Assembly (NCBI RefSeq): GCF_005771565.1
Contig: NZ_VAWA01000006.1
Coordinates: 10,151 to 74,150 of the forward strand
Origin: Nesterenkonia sphaerica
Lineage (GTDB): Bacteria; Actinomycetota; Actinomycetes; Actinomycetales; Micrococcaceae
Direction: 5' to 3'
DNA: 64,000 bases
The notes under the pieces are model-generated. The model worked only from the letters and a program-made list of their open reading frames with translations, had not been told where the DNA came from and ran no database searches. This document shows positions 52,937 to 61,550 of the stretch, piece after piece; positions within the stretch are counted from its first letter, which is position 1, and every line of letters starts with the position of its first letter. The position numbers and the translations under genes were made by a program.

Positions 52937-54700
52937 CTACGGTTCGATGCGCAGCGGGACGTGCTGAGCGCTGGGGGCGGCCGGGACCAGCGCCGCAGAG
53001 GTGACGCCGCCGACCTCACTGGAGGCGACGATTCCGCCGTAGGCCTCACCCTCAATATCGGCCACCACTACCGCGGCGAGGTCTTCCAGGTCGGCGGCCT
53101 GAGCGCTCTCGACCAGTTCCTCGTACGTGACCTCGGCGGAGGTGCCGGCGTCGACGTCGATGACCAGGTCCTCAGTGCGGCCGCCGGCGCTGTCCAACAG
53201 CCGATAGCTCACTTGGGCCGGCTGCTCTGCTGCGGGGTTCAGCACCCGCAGAGCGCTCACCTGCCCGGGTGCCAGGATGCCGACGGAGCCGGCACCGAGC
53301 GGTTCGGCTGCGGCCGCCCAGCTGAAGTCCGGGATCGGTTCCTGTTCCTGCTCGGTCTCGTCATCGACGTTTTCACCGGTGACCGGGTCAGTCTCCGGGT
53401 CTGCCTCGACGGTGATCTGCTCGCCGTCTCCTGCGCTGCGCACTGCAGCGAAGGTGGGTTGATCGGAGTTCAGCACCACGTCGTAGGTTCCGGTGGGCAG
53501 CCCGTGCAGGCCCGCCACCGCGACGCTGTCCGGCTCGAGGTTGAACACCCCGGGAGTTTCAGTCTCGACCTGGCCGTCTGCGCCGAAGACTTGGAGCTCA
53601 ACTGTGGCCTCCTCCTCCCCGGGGGTGTAGAACCACAGCTCTGGGTTCTCCTCCGCGCCGGCGGGGACGCCGATCGCGATGTGCTGCTGCTGGGGGCCAG
53701 GCAGGGTCGGGAGCATCTCGACGCCGAGCCCCTCTGCTCCCACGGCGCCGGCAGATTGCAGGTGTCCGGCCACCGGGGCGCCGCTGGCCTGTACATGGAC
53801 CGCAATTGCCGAGTCAGTCTCGCTCAGTCCGGCCAGGTTGACTGTCCGGACCGAATGCTGCGGGATCAGGACGGTGGTGGTCCCCAAGGCGCCGGTGTGT
53901 CCGTCTGCGTCGTAGGTGGTCACCTCGGCGGTGGCGTCGCGACTGTGCGGGTTGGTCAGGGTCAGCAGCGAGTTGGCCCCGTCACCTGTCTCTGGTCCCA
54001 GGAACCATTGGCTGCGGGCCGGGGCCTCGCATGTGCCTGCGGTCAGTCCGGTCACCGGCCCCGCATCTGCGCTGTAGGAATATGCTGCTGCGGTGACCGG
54101 GGCGCGGGAGGGCGAGCGCCCGGGCAGGGGGTCCACCTCCACCAGGGGCGCGCCCTGTTCGGCGTCGAACTCCTCTGTGATGTGCGGTCGGTCGGCCAGC
54201 GGCCCGTCACTGGCCGCATCGCGGGTGCCTTCAGCCAGCAGGGTCTCGGGTTCGCCGCGCCCTTGGTCATCGAGCGGGATCCATTGCGCAGCGGGGAACT
54301 TCCCGTCGGTCGCGGCGAACACCACGGCAGTGGTGCTGGCAACAACGGAGTCGTCCCGCTGGGCGTACTCCACCACTCCTTGCTCGGAGAGAGCCTCTGG
54401 GCGTCCCGGCGCCCTGGGGCAGACCAGCCGCTCGGCCACCGCAGGTCCTGGGACGGCATAGGGTTCGATCACCGCTGGCTGCGCCTGGGGCTCCGCGGCC
54501 CCCGACATGGCAGCCGAGCCGGCCACCACAGCCACGATGCCCAGGCCCGCGAGCATGGCCACTGAAGGCGCAGCGCGCTCCACGCGGCTGCTGCGCACCG
54601 GGGAGGTGGGTGTGCCGGCCTCGGGGGGCTGTTCCCGCTGGGCGCGGCGTCGGGCCCGCTGCTGCGCCTTAAGGTACTTCTTGACCTTTCTGGAACTCAT
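52937..54700 (-). CDS. DUF5719 family envelope protein
   Basis: 587 residues. A basic N-terminus, one membrane helix (about 47-69), then a long acidic extracellular beta-rich region: repeats of Val/Leu strands with VNLAGLSETDSAIAVHVQASG and a VSALRVLNPAAEQPAQVSY segment. Matches DUF5719 of actinobacteria. No catalytic motif is visible. ATG 54700 overlaps the glycosyltransferase stop (ATGA), so the two are coupled; a role together in surface polysaccharide is inferred. Confidence 0.82.
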   Translation of the reverse strand: MSSRKVKKYLKAQQRARRRAQREQPPEAGTPTSPVRSSRVERAAPSVAMLAGLGIVAVVAGSAAMSGAAEPQAQPAVIEPYAVPGPAVAERLVCPRAPGRPEALSEQGVVEYAQRDDSVVASTTAVVFAATDGKFPAAQWIPLDDQGRGEPETLLAEGTRDAASDGPLADRPHITEEFDAEQGAPLVEVDPLPGRSPSRAPVTAAAYSYSADAGPVTGLTAGTCEAPARSQWFLGPETGDGANSLLTLTNPHSRDATAEVTTYDADGHTGALGTTTVLIPQHSVRTVNLAGLSETDSAIAVHVQASGAPVAGHLQSAGAVGAEGLGVEMLPTLPGPQQQHIAIGVPAGAEENPELWFYTPGEEEATVELQVFGADGQVETETPGVFNLEPDSVAVAGLHGLPTGTYDVVLNSDQPTFAAVRSAGDGEQITVEADPETDPVTGENVDDETEQEQEPIPDFSWAAAAEPLGAGSVGILAPGQVSALRVLNPAAEQPAQVSYRLLDSAGGRTEDLVIDVDAGTSAEVTYEELVESAQAADLEDLAAVVVADIEGEAYGGIVASSEVGGVTSAALVPAAPSAQHVPLRIEP

Positions 54701-57700
54701 GCCATCACCCCCCGCCGGGGTGCCAGCCGGGCATCGGAGACCACCGGGAGGATGCGCCAGCTTCTGGGCAGCGGCAGTGCGATGAGCACGAAGATCAGCA
54801 GCAGTGCCCCGGTCGAGACCAGGATCGGGTACTGCAAACGGGGTGTGTGGGCCAGTTCCAACTGGCCCTGCGGGTCATCGGCGAAGCTGGCCGGGAGGTG
54901 GAACTGCCGAGTCCAGGGGATCTCCTCGGTGCCGGGGCCCAGGCTGGATGCGGTCACCGGCCGCAGCGGCTGACCATCCAGGGCGGCGGCCCAGCCTGCG
55001 GCGCGCTCGGCGGCGATCTGCACGTAGTACTCGGTCTCCGGGTCCAGCTCCAGCACCTCGCCGTCGGGGGTGGCCAGCGCGGAGAGGTCCGCTGAGATCC
55101 GGTGGTGATCGCTGGGCAGCAGAGCCACCGGGTCCCCCTCCGCGGTCACGATGCGCGCCCAGGCGGTCGGGGCACCGGCCATCTCCGCCGGTGCGGCGAG
55201 GTCCTCGGAGGCCTGGGATTCTACGCGCCACAGGGCACCGAAGTCGGTCTCTCCCACGGCGCTGAGCCCACTGGCGGTGTCGACCGCCTCACAAAGCGCT
55301 GTCCCTTGGGTGACCAGCACATGCCCGATGCCGAGTTCGAAGGCGAGGTCGGCCACGTTCTCCGAACCGGGCACGACGACGTTTGCCACCAGGTCAGCAA
55401 GTCGCTTGTCGGAGTCGCTGAGTTCCCCGGAGCCAGTTTCGGGTGAATCGGCTGCAGTTTCGGGCGGTGTTGCCGAGGCCCACAGCGGAAGGTGTCCCCG
55501 GCCGGCGGCGCTGCGGTGCTTGTCCAGGGTCGCCCCACCGCCGGAACGCAGCTGAGCGGTGACCCCTTCGTGCGAAGAGGACAGCACCAATGTCCGGGTT
55601 TCGGCAGGTCCTGTCCCCAGGTCCGCCGCAGTGGCCGGGAGGGTCCGGACCGCAGCCGGTTCGATCAGTACCGGTTCGCTGTTGACCGCGGTGACGGTCC
55701 TATCCGTCAGCTCAGCGGTCGGCATCAGGCGAGGGGCGGCCCAGAAGACCCCCGAGGCGGCGATGGAGAGCACCAGCAGGGTGGAGGCCACAGGGACGAA
55801 CACTCCTCCGAGTGCAGCCAGGGGTGGCGAACCGGGCTGCAGAGCACTGATTGCTGCAGCTATCAGGCACAGCGTCACCGCCGAGACCAACGGGCCGATG
55901 TGTGCGGCGAGGACTTCGCCGCCTGCGGTGCCCGCGGCCAGTCGGCTCACCACGGAGGAATAACCGATCAAGCCGAGGGCTGTCAGGCCGCAGATCATCA
56001 TCAGCCCGCGGCGTCTGGCCCCCAGCATTCCCAATACCGCCACCACCAGCAGTGGCGCACCGATCAGCAGCGCCAGACGCAGCGCCCAATAGTCGGCCTC
56101 CAACATCGCAGGCAGCCACGCCAGAGCACCGGTGCCACCAGCACCGGGCAGCCCCGCAGCCGGGTCGAATGCCTGCGCGAACCCCAGCAGCTGCTGCCAC
56201 ACCGGGGCAGGGGCGCCTGCCTCGGAGGCGGCCACGTGTCGGCCCGGCTCGGAGATCAGTGCCACCAGGGGGCTGGACCCACGGTCCAGGGCAGAGGCCA
56301 GCATCGGAACGAAGATGGTCACCGCCGGAATCGGCAGCAACCACAGCACCCGCCCCTGCCGGCCCAGCAGCAGGGCTCCCACCACGCAGCTCAGCACCGC
56401 CGGTACCAGCAGCACGGGCGCGGAGGCGGTGACGGCCGCCATCAGCAGAGCCGCTGCGGCAGCAGTCTCCCACCCGGCTGTGAGGCGAAGCGCGGTGACC
56501 TGACCTGCGTGGGCGCGGCGCTGGCTGTGCAGGCGCACCGCACGCACAGTGACCAGCACCAGCACCGGCAGCAGGATATGCGCGAGCACGGCCCCGAGCC
56601 GGCCCTGACCGGCGCCGACTTGGAGCGCCGGGAGCAGAGCCCACAGCAGGGCGGCGATCAGCCGGTGCGCAGAGGTGGAGCTCCACAGCCTGGCCGCCCA
56701 CCACGCGGTGAGCGCACTCAGCGGTGCTGCCAGAATCACTGTCCACAGGAGCACGGCCGAGGCGTGGCCCAGACTCACCGCAGACAGGAGGAGCAGCACA
56801 GCATTGAACGGGTCCGCGGCGGCGCGCTCACCGAGCGAATCGGCGGCCAAGAAGGACAAGGTATGGTGCCAGACCTCGTTCAACGAGGGGGAGACGGGTG
56901 CGGCCGCTCCGCCGCCCAATGCCCCCGCGGTGAGCAGGTCCCGGTACCCCACCAGCGAGATTCCGGTGAGCACGGTCAGCAGGAGGAACAGACCCAGCCG
57001 GTCCCCCGATCCGCGGGCGGGCAGCTGGTCGAACTCGCCGTCTCCGGCACCGACTTCCAGCAGACCGCGCTCCTCCGGCGGGGCTGTCCGCTCGGTGGTG
57101 GCGCCGACGGTCTCTGCAGTGGTGTCCCGGCGCCGCTGCTCACGCAGGCTGGCACCGCTGATCCGGGACTCACGGACCGCCCGGAGCCCACTGGCGACAA
57201 CCTGTCTGGCGGAGTCGCCGGCTCGTTCCGGTCGCGACAGGGCAGCCTTGCGGCCTGCGCTGCGGTGCCGACGCAGCCTCGCCACAGCCGCCCAGTTCAG
57301 CAGCGCACTGGACGAGCTGCTGAACTGCGAGAGCCCCGCATCGGGCGCCTTGCACACCAGCAGCGCCACCAGCCGTCCGGCTGCGGCGAACCACAGGCCC
57401 AACCACAGCAGGGGCAGCAGACTCAGGTGGGCGTGGCTCAGCCGCAGCCGCACCTGGCTCTTGCGCTCGGCGTGACTGAGCAGGAGACTGCCCCCGAGCC
57501 GGTGGACCATCTCGCGCTGCGGCGCGGCGCTGCGGCGGACTGCCGCACCGGACTCCAGGACGGTGCGGGCCCCGACTTCCCGTGCCCTGACACAGAACTC
57601 GGCGGCGGCGTATTCGCTGTCCAGCTCCGGGCTGAACCCGCCGAGGTCACCGAACAGACTGGCGCGCACCATCATGCCGTGGGCTGAGACGCCGGGGACC

Positions 57701-58284
57701 TCGTCGCGGCCGTCGTACTGACCCTGGTCCAGCTCCTTGGGTTCGGTCAGCGGAGTCACCTCCCCTGAGCGGGCGACCCACAGCCCGGCACTGAGCAGGC
57801 GGGGCTCGTCAATCCCCCCGACCCACTGCTTGGCCCCCACGACTTCGACGGTGCCGTGGGTCTCCTCATCCTTGACGGTGAAGATCCGCTCTTCGAGGCG
57901 TTCCAGCGCTTGCGGCTCCGGCACGGTGTCCGCCGGGAGTATCCACAGCCATTGGAAGCGGGGGGCAAATCCGTCTCCTAGCTGCCGTTCGAAAGTTCGC
58001 CACAGAGGGGTGGACTTCACTCCCCCGGGGCCGCTGGAGAGCGTCTGTCTGGCCTGCCGGCGATGACGGATCAGCCGTGAGTGCAGGGACCTGGACAGGT
58101 CCTGCGGCCCGGCGTAGTCGGCAGAGCTGAGTTCGATGACGCTGTCCGGCTGCCGAGTCTGCCACTGCAACCCCGCTGCGAGGTTGAGCGCCCGCCCGGA
58201 AGCGTCCCACTGCGGGGACGCAAAACCGCCGCCGTCATGGAGTACGACGGCGGCGATATGGAGGCGGGCAGCCGGCCTGCTCAC
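54697..58284 (-). CDS. Large membrane glycosyltransferase (family 2-like N-terminus)
   Basis: 1195 residues. The N-terminal 270 resemble GT2: PDSVIELSSADYAGP, WILPADTVPEPQALERLEERI (acidic metal-site motif) and GGFSPELDSEYAAAEFCVRAREVG. One short hydrophobic stretch follows, a cytosolic linker (about 330-440), then twelve or so membrane helices and a C-terminal extracellular domain of about 300 residues. The arrangement fits a polyprenyl-linked sugar transferase acting at the envelope; acceptor unknown. Located between whiB and DUF5719, as in other actinobacteria. Confidence 0.85.
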   Translation of the reverse strand: MSRPAARLHIAAVVLHDGGGFASPQWDASGRALNLAAGLQWQTRQPDSVIELSSADYAGPQDLSRSLHSRLIRHRRQARQTLSSGPGGVKSTPLWRTFERQLGDGFAPRFQWLWILPADTVPEPQALERLEERIFTVKDEETHGTVEVVGAKQWVGGIDEPRLLSAGLWVARSGEVTPLTEPKELDQGQYDGRDEVPGVSAHGMMVRASLFGDLGGFSPELDSEYAAAEFCVRAREVGARTVLESGAAVRRSAAPQREMVHRLGGSLLLSHAERKSQVRLRLSHAHLSLLPLLWLGLWFAAAGRLVALLVCKAPDAGLSQFSSSSSALLNWAAVARLRRHRSAGRKAALSRPERAGDSARQVVASGLRAVRESRISGASLREQRRRDTTAETVGATTERTAPPEERGLLEVGAGDGEFDQLPARGSGDRLGLFLLLTVLTGISLVGYRDLLTAGALGGGAAAPVSPSLNEVWHHTLSFLAADSLGERAAADPFNAVLLLLSAVSLGHASAVLLWTVILAAPLSALTAWWAARLWSSTSAHRLIAALLWALLPALQVGAGQGRLGAVLAHILLPVLVLVTVRAVRLHSQRRAHAGQVTALRLTAGWETAAAAALLMAAVTASAPVLLVPAVLSCVVGALLLGRQGRVLWLLPIPAVTIFVPMLASALDRGSSPLVALISEPGRHVAASEAGAPAPVWQQLLGFAQAFDPAAGLPGAGGTGALAWLPAMLEADYWALRLALLIGAPLLVVAVLGMLGARRRGLMMICGLTALGLIGYSSVVSRLAAGTAGGEVLAAHIGPLVSAVTLCLIAAAISALQPGSPPLAALGGVFVPVASTLLVLSIAASGVFWAAPRLMPTAELTDRTVTAVNSEPVLIEPAAVRTLPATAADLGTGPAETRTLVLSSSHEGVTAQLRSGGGATLDKHRSAAGRGHLPLWASATPPETAADSPETGSGELSDSDKRLADLVANVVVPGSENVADLAFELGIGHVLVTQGTALCEAVDTASGLSAVGETDFGALWRVESQASEDLAAPAEMAGAPTAWARIVTAEGDPVALLPSDHHRISADLSALATPDGEVLELDPETEYYVQIAAERAAGWAAALDGQPLRPVTASSLGPGTEEIPWTRQFHLPASFADDPQGQLELAHTPRLQYPILVSTGALLLIFVLIALPLPRSWRILPVVSDARLAPRRGVMA

Positions 58285-58317
58285 CCAGCGGCCCCGTGCG
58301 GAGCGGTCGGCCTCACG

Positions 58318-58866
58318 TCAGCGGGCTCGTCTCTTCAGCTTCCGGCGTTCACGCTCGGAGAGCCCGCCCCAGATGCCGAAGCGTTCGTCATTTGCCAGGG
58401 CGTAGTCGAGGCATTCCTGCTTCACGTTGCAGGCGCCGCAGACTTTCTTGGCATCGCGGGTGGATCCGCCCTTCTCCGGGAAGAATGCCTCCGGGTCGGT
58501 TTGGGCGCAGAGTGCATCGACCTGCCAGGCAAGCTCTCCCTCAACCTGTTCGGCGGGCAACAATGCCGGACCCACCTGCCAGATGGACGCTGCGGTGTCC
58601 TCAGCGCCGGGGCTGAGCTGAGTGCGGCGGGAAGGCGCCTCACTCAGTGCAGTCACCGTGCTGTGCGATTCGGCTGCTGCGGCCTCAGCCGAGGCGAGGA
58701 AGGCCGTGGCTTGGTCTTCCAGTGCGGCACCGTGCTCGAGGCGATCCCCCGCTGACGGGTCTGCGGGATCCACGAACCAGTCTGGTGGTACGTCGAGTCC
58801 ACTTCTGCGGACGGCTCTGCGGTCCTGCTCGGGGCCGATTTCACTCAGCCGCTGCGGCTTCCCCAT
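58318..58866 (-). CDS. WhiB family iron-sulfur regulator (WhiB2/WhmD-like)
   Basis: 182 residues. The C-terminal 85 are a WhiB domain with all four cluster cysteines: LCAQTDPEAFFPEKGG, then VCGACNVKQECLDYA, the GIWGGLSERERRK turn and a basic tail LKRRAR. It senses redox or NO and binds sigma factor. About 95 residues precede the domain, longer than most. ATG 58866 has GGAGG eight bases upstream and is preferred to ATG 58905. The neighbourhood (manA, envelope genes) is that of whiB2, which controls septation in mycobacteria. Confidence 0.92.
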   Translation of the reverse strand: MGKPQRLSEIGPEQDRRAVRRSGLDVPPDWFVDPADPSAGDRLEHGAALEDQATAFLASAEAAAAESHSTVTALSEAPSRRTQLSPGAEDTAASIWQVGPALLPAEQVEGELAWQVDALCAQTDPEAFFPEKGGSTRDAKKVCGACNVKQECLDYALANDERFGIWGGLSERERRKLKRRAR

Positions 58867-59050
58867 GTTGTGGGCCTCCCCCGGCTCTTCCTTGCATTTG
58901 TACACTCGTCACGGTCTTGTCTCGCACCTAATTACACTGGTGTGAGTAAACATTCGTCAAGTGCCCTCGGCGAGTCGCCGCCGGACCCGGTGCGAGCCTC
59001 TCCGGCCGGACGCTCGCCGGGGAGCGCACCGAGGAGGAAGCCGACCCATT

Positions 59051-59806
59051 ATGTGCCCCCTGACCCTGGGAGGTTCCTCCCACGCTGCGCCGACGACCTT
59101 TGCCGACCTGATGGATTTCTTGGCGGCGCGGCCCCAGCCGGCACTGGTTTTCTATGACGGCAGCGCCGCGGACCCGTCTGCCCGAGTCGAACTTTCCGGA
59201 CGGGTGCTCGCAAATTGGGCGACCAAGCTGATCGGGCTGCTGACCGACGAGCATGATCTCGATGCTGGGGAGAAGCTGCTCATTGATATGGCACCGCACT
59301 GGAAGGCCGCAGCACTGGGCCTGGCAGCCGGTGCCTTGGGTGCCGAGGTGGAGTTCACCGGCACCGAGGCTGCACTCAGCTCCGGTGAGGCTGGTGTGTC
59401 TCAATCCGACCTTGCAGTGGTCGCTACAGAGCGTCCCGTGGAGTGGGCGGAAGGCAGCGCCGTGGCCGGGGCGGGACTGGTGGCGGTGTCTCTGGGGATG
59501 GTGGATGAGTCGTTCCCCGAGGCCACCGGGCAGAACCTTCCAGCCTGGGTCACTGATCTCTCCGCCGAGGCCCGCCAGCACCCCGATCAGCTGCTGAGTC
59601 CGCTGCCGCCCGTGGCGCTGCCGCCGGCACCCCCCAGCAGCACAGACGGTCCGCTGCTGGTGACGCAGTGGGGTCCGGCCAGTTTCGCCCAGATGCTGGG
59701 CACCTGGGCCGCTGGGGGCGTCGTCGTGATGTATCGCGGACCTGAGGGCGGACAGGCTTGGGCGCAGATGCTGCGCAATGAGGGCCTCAGCTCGGAGAGT
59801 CGCTGA
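59051..59806 (+). CDS. TIGR03089 family protein
   Basis: 251 residues of an actinobacterial family related to the N-terminal part of acyl-adenylating enzymes but without their catalytic motifs. The pattern ARVELSGRVLANWATKLIGLL and LAAGALGAEVEFTG is typical. Function unknown. ATG 59051 with GGAGG 13 bases upstream; GTG 58961 is the next possible start. Divergent from whiB; the 184-base region between holds both promoters. Ends inside the convergent GtrA gene. Confidence 0.8.
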   Translation: MCPLTLGGSSHAAPTTFADLMDFLAARPQPALVFYDGSAADPSARVELSGRVLANWATKLIGLLTDEHDLDAGEKLLIDMAPHWKAAALGLAAGALGAEVEFTGTEAALSSGEAGVSQSDLAVVATERPVEWAEGSAVAGAGLVAVSLGMVDESFPEATGQNLPAWVTDLSAEARQHPDQLLSPLPPVALPPAPPSSTDGPLLVTQWGPASFAQMLGTWAAGGVVVMYRGPEGGQAWAQMLRNEGLSSESR

Positions 59807-60308
59807 CCTGGGGAAGCTGATCGGTATACGGCGGGGCGTGGGCTGCCGCGCGCGCCGTATCACCCTCGTCACTGCCGGTGAAGACCCACAGTTTGTAGGC
59901 GACGAACCGAAAGCACATGGCCAGCCCCATCCCGATGATGGAGCCCGAGATGAATGAGGCCAGCTCGGTGCGCAGGCCGAGGAGGTAGAAGCTCACCGCC
60001 ACGCAGCCAGACATGATGAGCAGCCCAATGACGTTCATCAGCACGAACATGGCAAGCTCCCGGATCCTGGTGCGGGTGCGGTGGCGCCGGAACGTCCAGT
60101 AGCGGTTGCCCAGCCAGGCGAAGAGGGTGGCCACGGCCACCGCGATCGCTTTGGCCTTGACGTGGGATTCGTCCATGGGGCCAGTGATCAGCCACAGGAA
60201 GATGGTGGAGTCGATGACGAAAGCCACCGCCCCGACGGCGCCGAATTTGGCCAATTCCCGCCACAGCTTCCGGAACAGGCGCACCCCTCTGACCATAAGT
60301 GCGCCCAT
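59787..60308 (-). CDS. GtrA family flippase-like membrane protein
   Basis: 173 residues, four membrane helices. GtrA/DPMS-like features: KFGAVGAVAFVIDSTIFLWL in helix one, ATLFAWLGNRYWTFRRHR after helix two, and FRFVAYKLWVF at the end. Such proteins move polyprenyl-linked sugars across the membrane or modify surface glycans. ATG 60308 overlaps the manA stop (TGATG), so it is coupled to mannose metabolism. It overlaps TIGR03089 by 20 bases tail to tail. Confidence 0.88.
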   Translation of the reverse strand: MGALMVRGVRLFRKLWRELAKFGAVGAVAFVIDSTIFLWLITGPMDESHVKAKAIAVAVATLFAWLGNRYWTFRRHRTRTRIRELAMFVLMNVIGLLIMSGCVAVSFYLLGLRTELASFISGSIIGMGLAMCFRFVAYKLWVFTGSDEGDTARAAAHAPPYTDQLPQVSDSPS

Positions 60309-61438
60309 CAGCCGGACACCTGTGCTGTGCGTTTCGGCTGGGTGAGCAGCAGCTGGGCGTCCTCGGCGCTGAAGGTGGCCGCCGAACCCGCGGGGAGATA
60401 GAGCGACTCCCCAGCGCACAGCGAGACCGTGCCTGCGCGGAGGACGCCGGCGGTGCACAGAGCAACTGCGGGCCCGGCGACGTGAGTGCGGTACTGCTGC
60501 CCGGCGGACGGAAAGGTGATGCAGGTCAGTTCAAACTCCTCTGCTTCTGTGACGTACCGCTCCACCCCGGGCGCCAGCACCTCAGGGGCCACCAGCTGCG
60601 GGTCTGCCGGTGATGTGTCGAGGATCTGGAGCAACCCCGGGGTGTTGATGGGTTTAGCGGTCAGCCCGCCGCGGAGAACGTTGTCCGAACAGGCCTGGAC
60701 CTCCACGGCGGCACCGTGGAGATAACAGTGCAGTGTTCCGGGGGGCACGTAGAGCGCATGCCCCCGTGCCAGGTCAGTCCGGTGCAGCATCAGGGCGACG
60801 AAGATGCTGGGATCTCCGGGGAAGTGTGGGGTGATCCGGCGCAGCGTATCTGCCAGGGCAGGCTCCACCGCGGCAGGGTCCCGCATGGCCAGTTCCTCCG
60901 CCGCGACGCTGAGCAACCCGGTGGGGTCCTCCAGTGCGGTGCGCACCGCCGCGCCGTAATCGCCACCCAGGATCTCCGCTGACAGGGACTCCACTGCCAC
61001 CGCAAGGTCGGCCTCGCCGAGGAGGCGCTGGACCTGGGCGAACCGTCCGGCAGCGGCCTCCGGGGTGTCGAATCCTGACAGCGCGGCAAACGGTGTGAGC
61101 GCGAAGACAAGTTCCGGTTTGTGGTGGGGATCCCGGTAGGTGCGCTCGGCGGCCGCATCCGGGGTGCGGGCCGACTGCTCTGCGGCGAAGCCGCGGCGGG
61201 CGTGCTCTGCGCTAGGGTGCGCCTGAATGGACAGCGGCTTCTCCGCGGCAAGGACCTTCACCATGAAGGGAACATCGGTGAGGACCTCACCGGACTCCAG
61301 CCGGGAGGGAGCATCCGGGTGCGAACCCATCCATATCTCGGCCTGCGGGTTTTCCGAGGGGGCCCAGCCGAAGAGGTCGCTGAACGCCGTTCTTGAGCCC
61401 CATTCATACTCCCGGATGGGGTTTGTCATTCTGAACAC
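60308..61438 (-). CDS. manA: Mannose-6-phosphate isomerase, class I
   Basis: 376 residues. Interconverts fructose 6-phosphate and mannose 6-phosphate. Zinc ligands in QAHPSAEHA and HHKPELVFALTPF; DNVLRGGLTAKPIN and ALYVPPGTLHCYLHG are family motifs. I place the start at GTG 61438 (VFRMTNPIREYEWGSRT), because TAGAGT lies seven bases upstream and homologs begin with MYRL or similar; ATG 61429 is the alternative. Supplies mannose for the neighbouring envelope genes. Confidence 0.93.
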   Translation of the reverse strand: MFRMTNPIREYEWGSRTAFSDLFGWAPSENPQAEIWMGSHPDAPSRLESGEVLTDVPFMVKVLAAEKPLSIQAHPSAEHARRGFAAEQSARTPDAAAERTYRDPHHKPELVFALTPFAALSGFDTPEAAAGRFAQVQRLLGEADLAVAVESLSAEILGGDYGAAVRTALEDPTGLLSVAAEELAMRDPAAVEPALADTLRRITPHFPGDPSIFVALMLHRTDLARGHALYVPPGTLHCYLHGAAVEVQACSDNVLRGGLTAKPINTPGLLQILDTSPADPQLVAPEVLAPGVERYVTEAEEFELTCITFPSAGQQYRTHVAGPAVALCTAGVLRAGTVSLCAGESLYLPAGSAATFSAEDAQLLLTQPKRTAQVSG

Positions 61439-61445
61439 CGCTGAG

Positions 61446-61451
61446 ACTCTA
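61446..61451 (-). promoter_or_regulatory. -10 hexamer TAGAGT (leaderless promoter of manA)
   Basis: TAGAGT on the minus strand, seven bases before GTG 61438. Confidence 0.5.
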
Positions 61452-61550
61452 TCAGCGGCCTGCTGGGCCCAGCTGGCTGCCGGCGGAGGAAACGCGGCAA
61501 TGTGGTGGAGATCGCAGTCGGCTCCGGTGTGTCCTGCTGACGCGGGCGGC

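Noticed and set aside
55492-57687. 731-codon plus-strand open frame opposite the glycosyltransferase
   Set aside because: Gln/Arg/Gly-rich sequence typical of antisense shadow frames in high-GC DNA; the minus-strand gene has clear helices and GT2 motifs.
58925-58950. Partial palindrome around ACACTGGTGT in the whiB/TIGR03089 gap as an operator
   Set aside because: The arms are short and imperfect; no regulator could be assigned.
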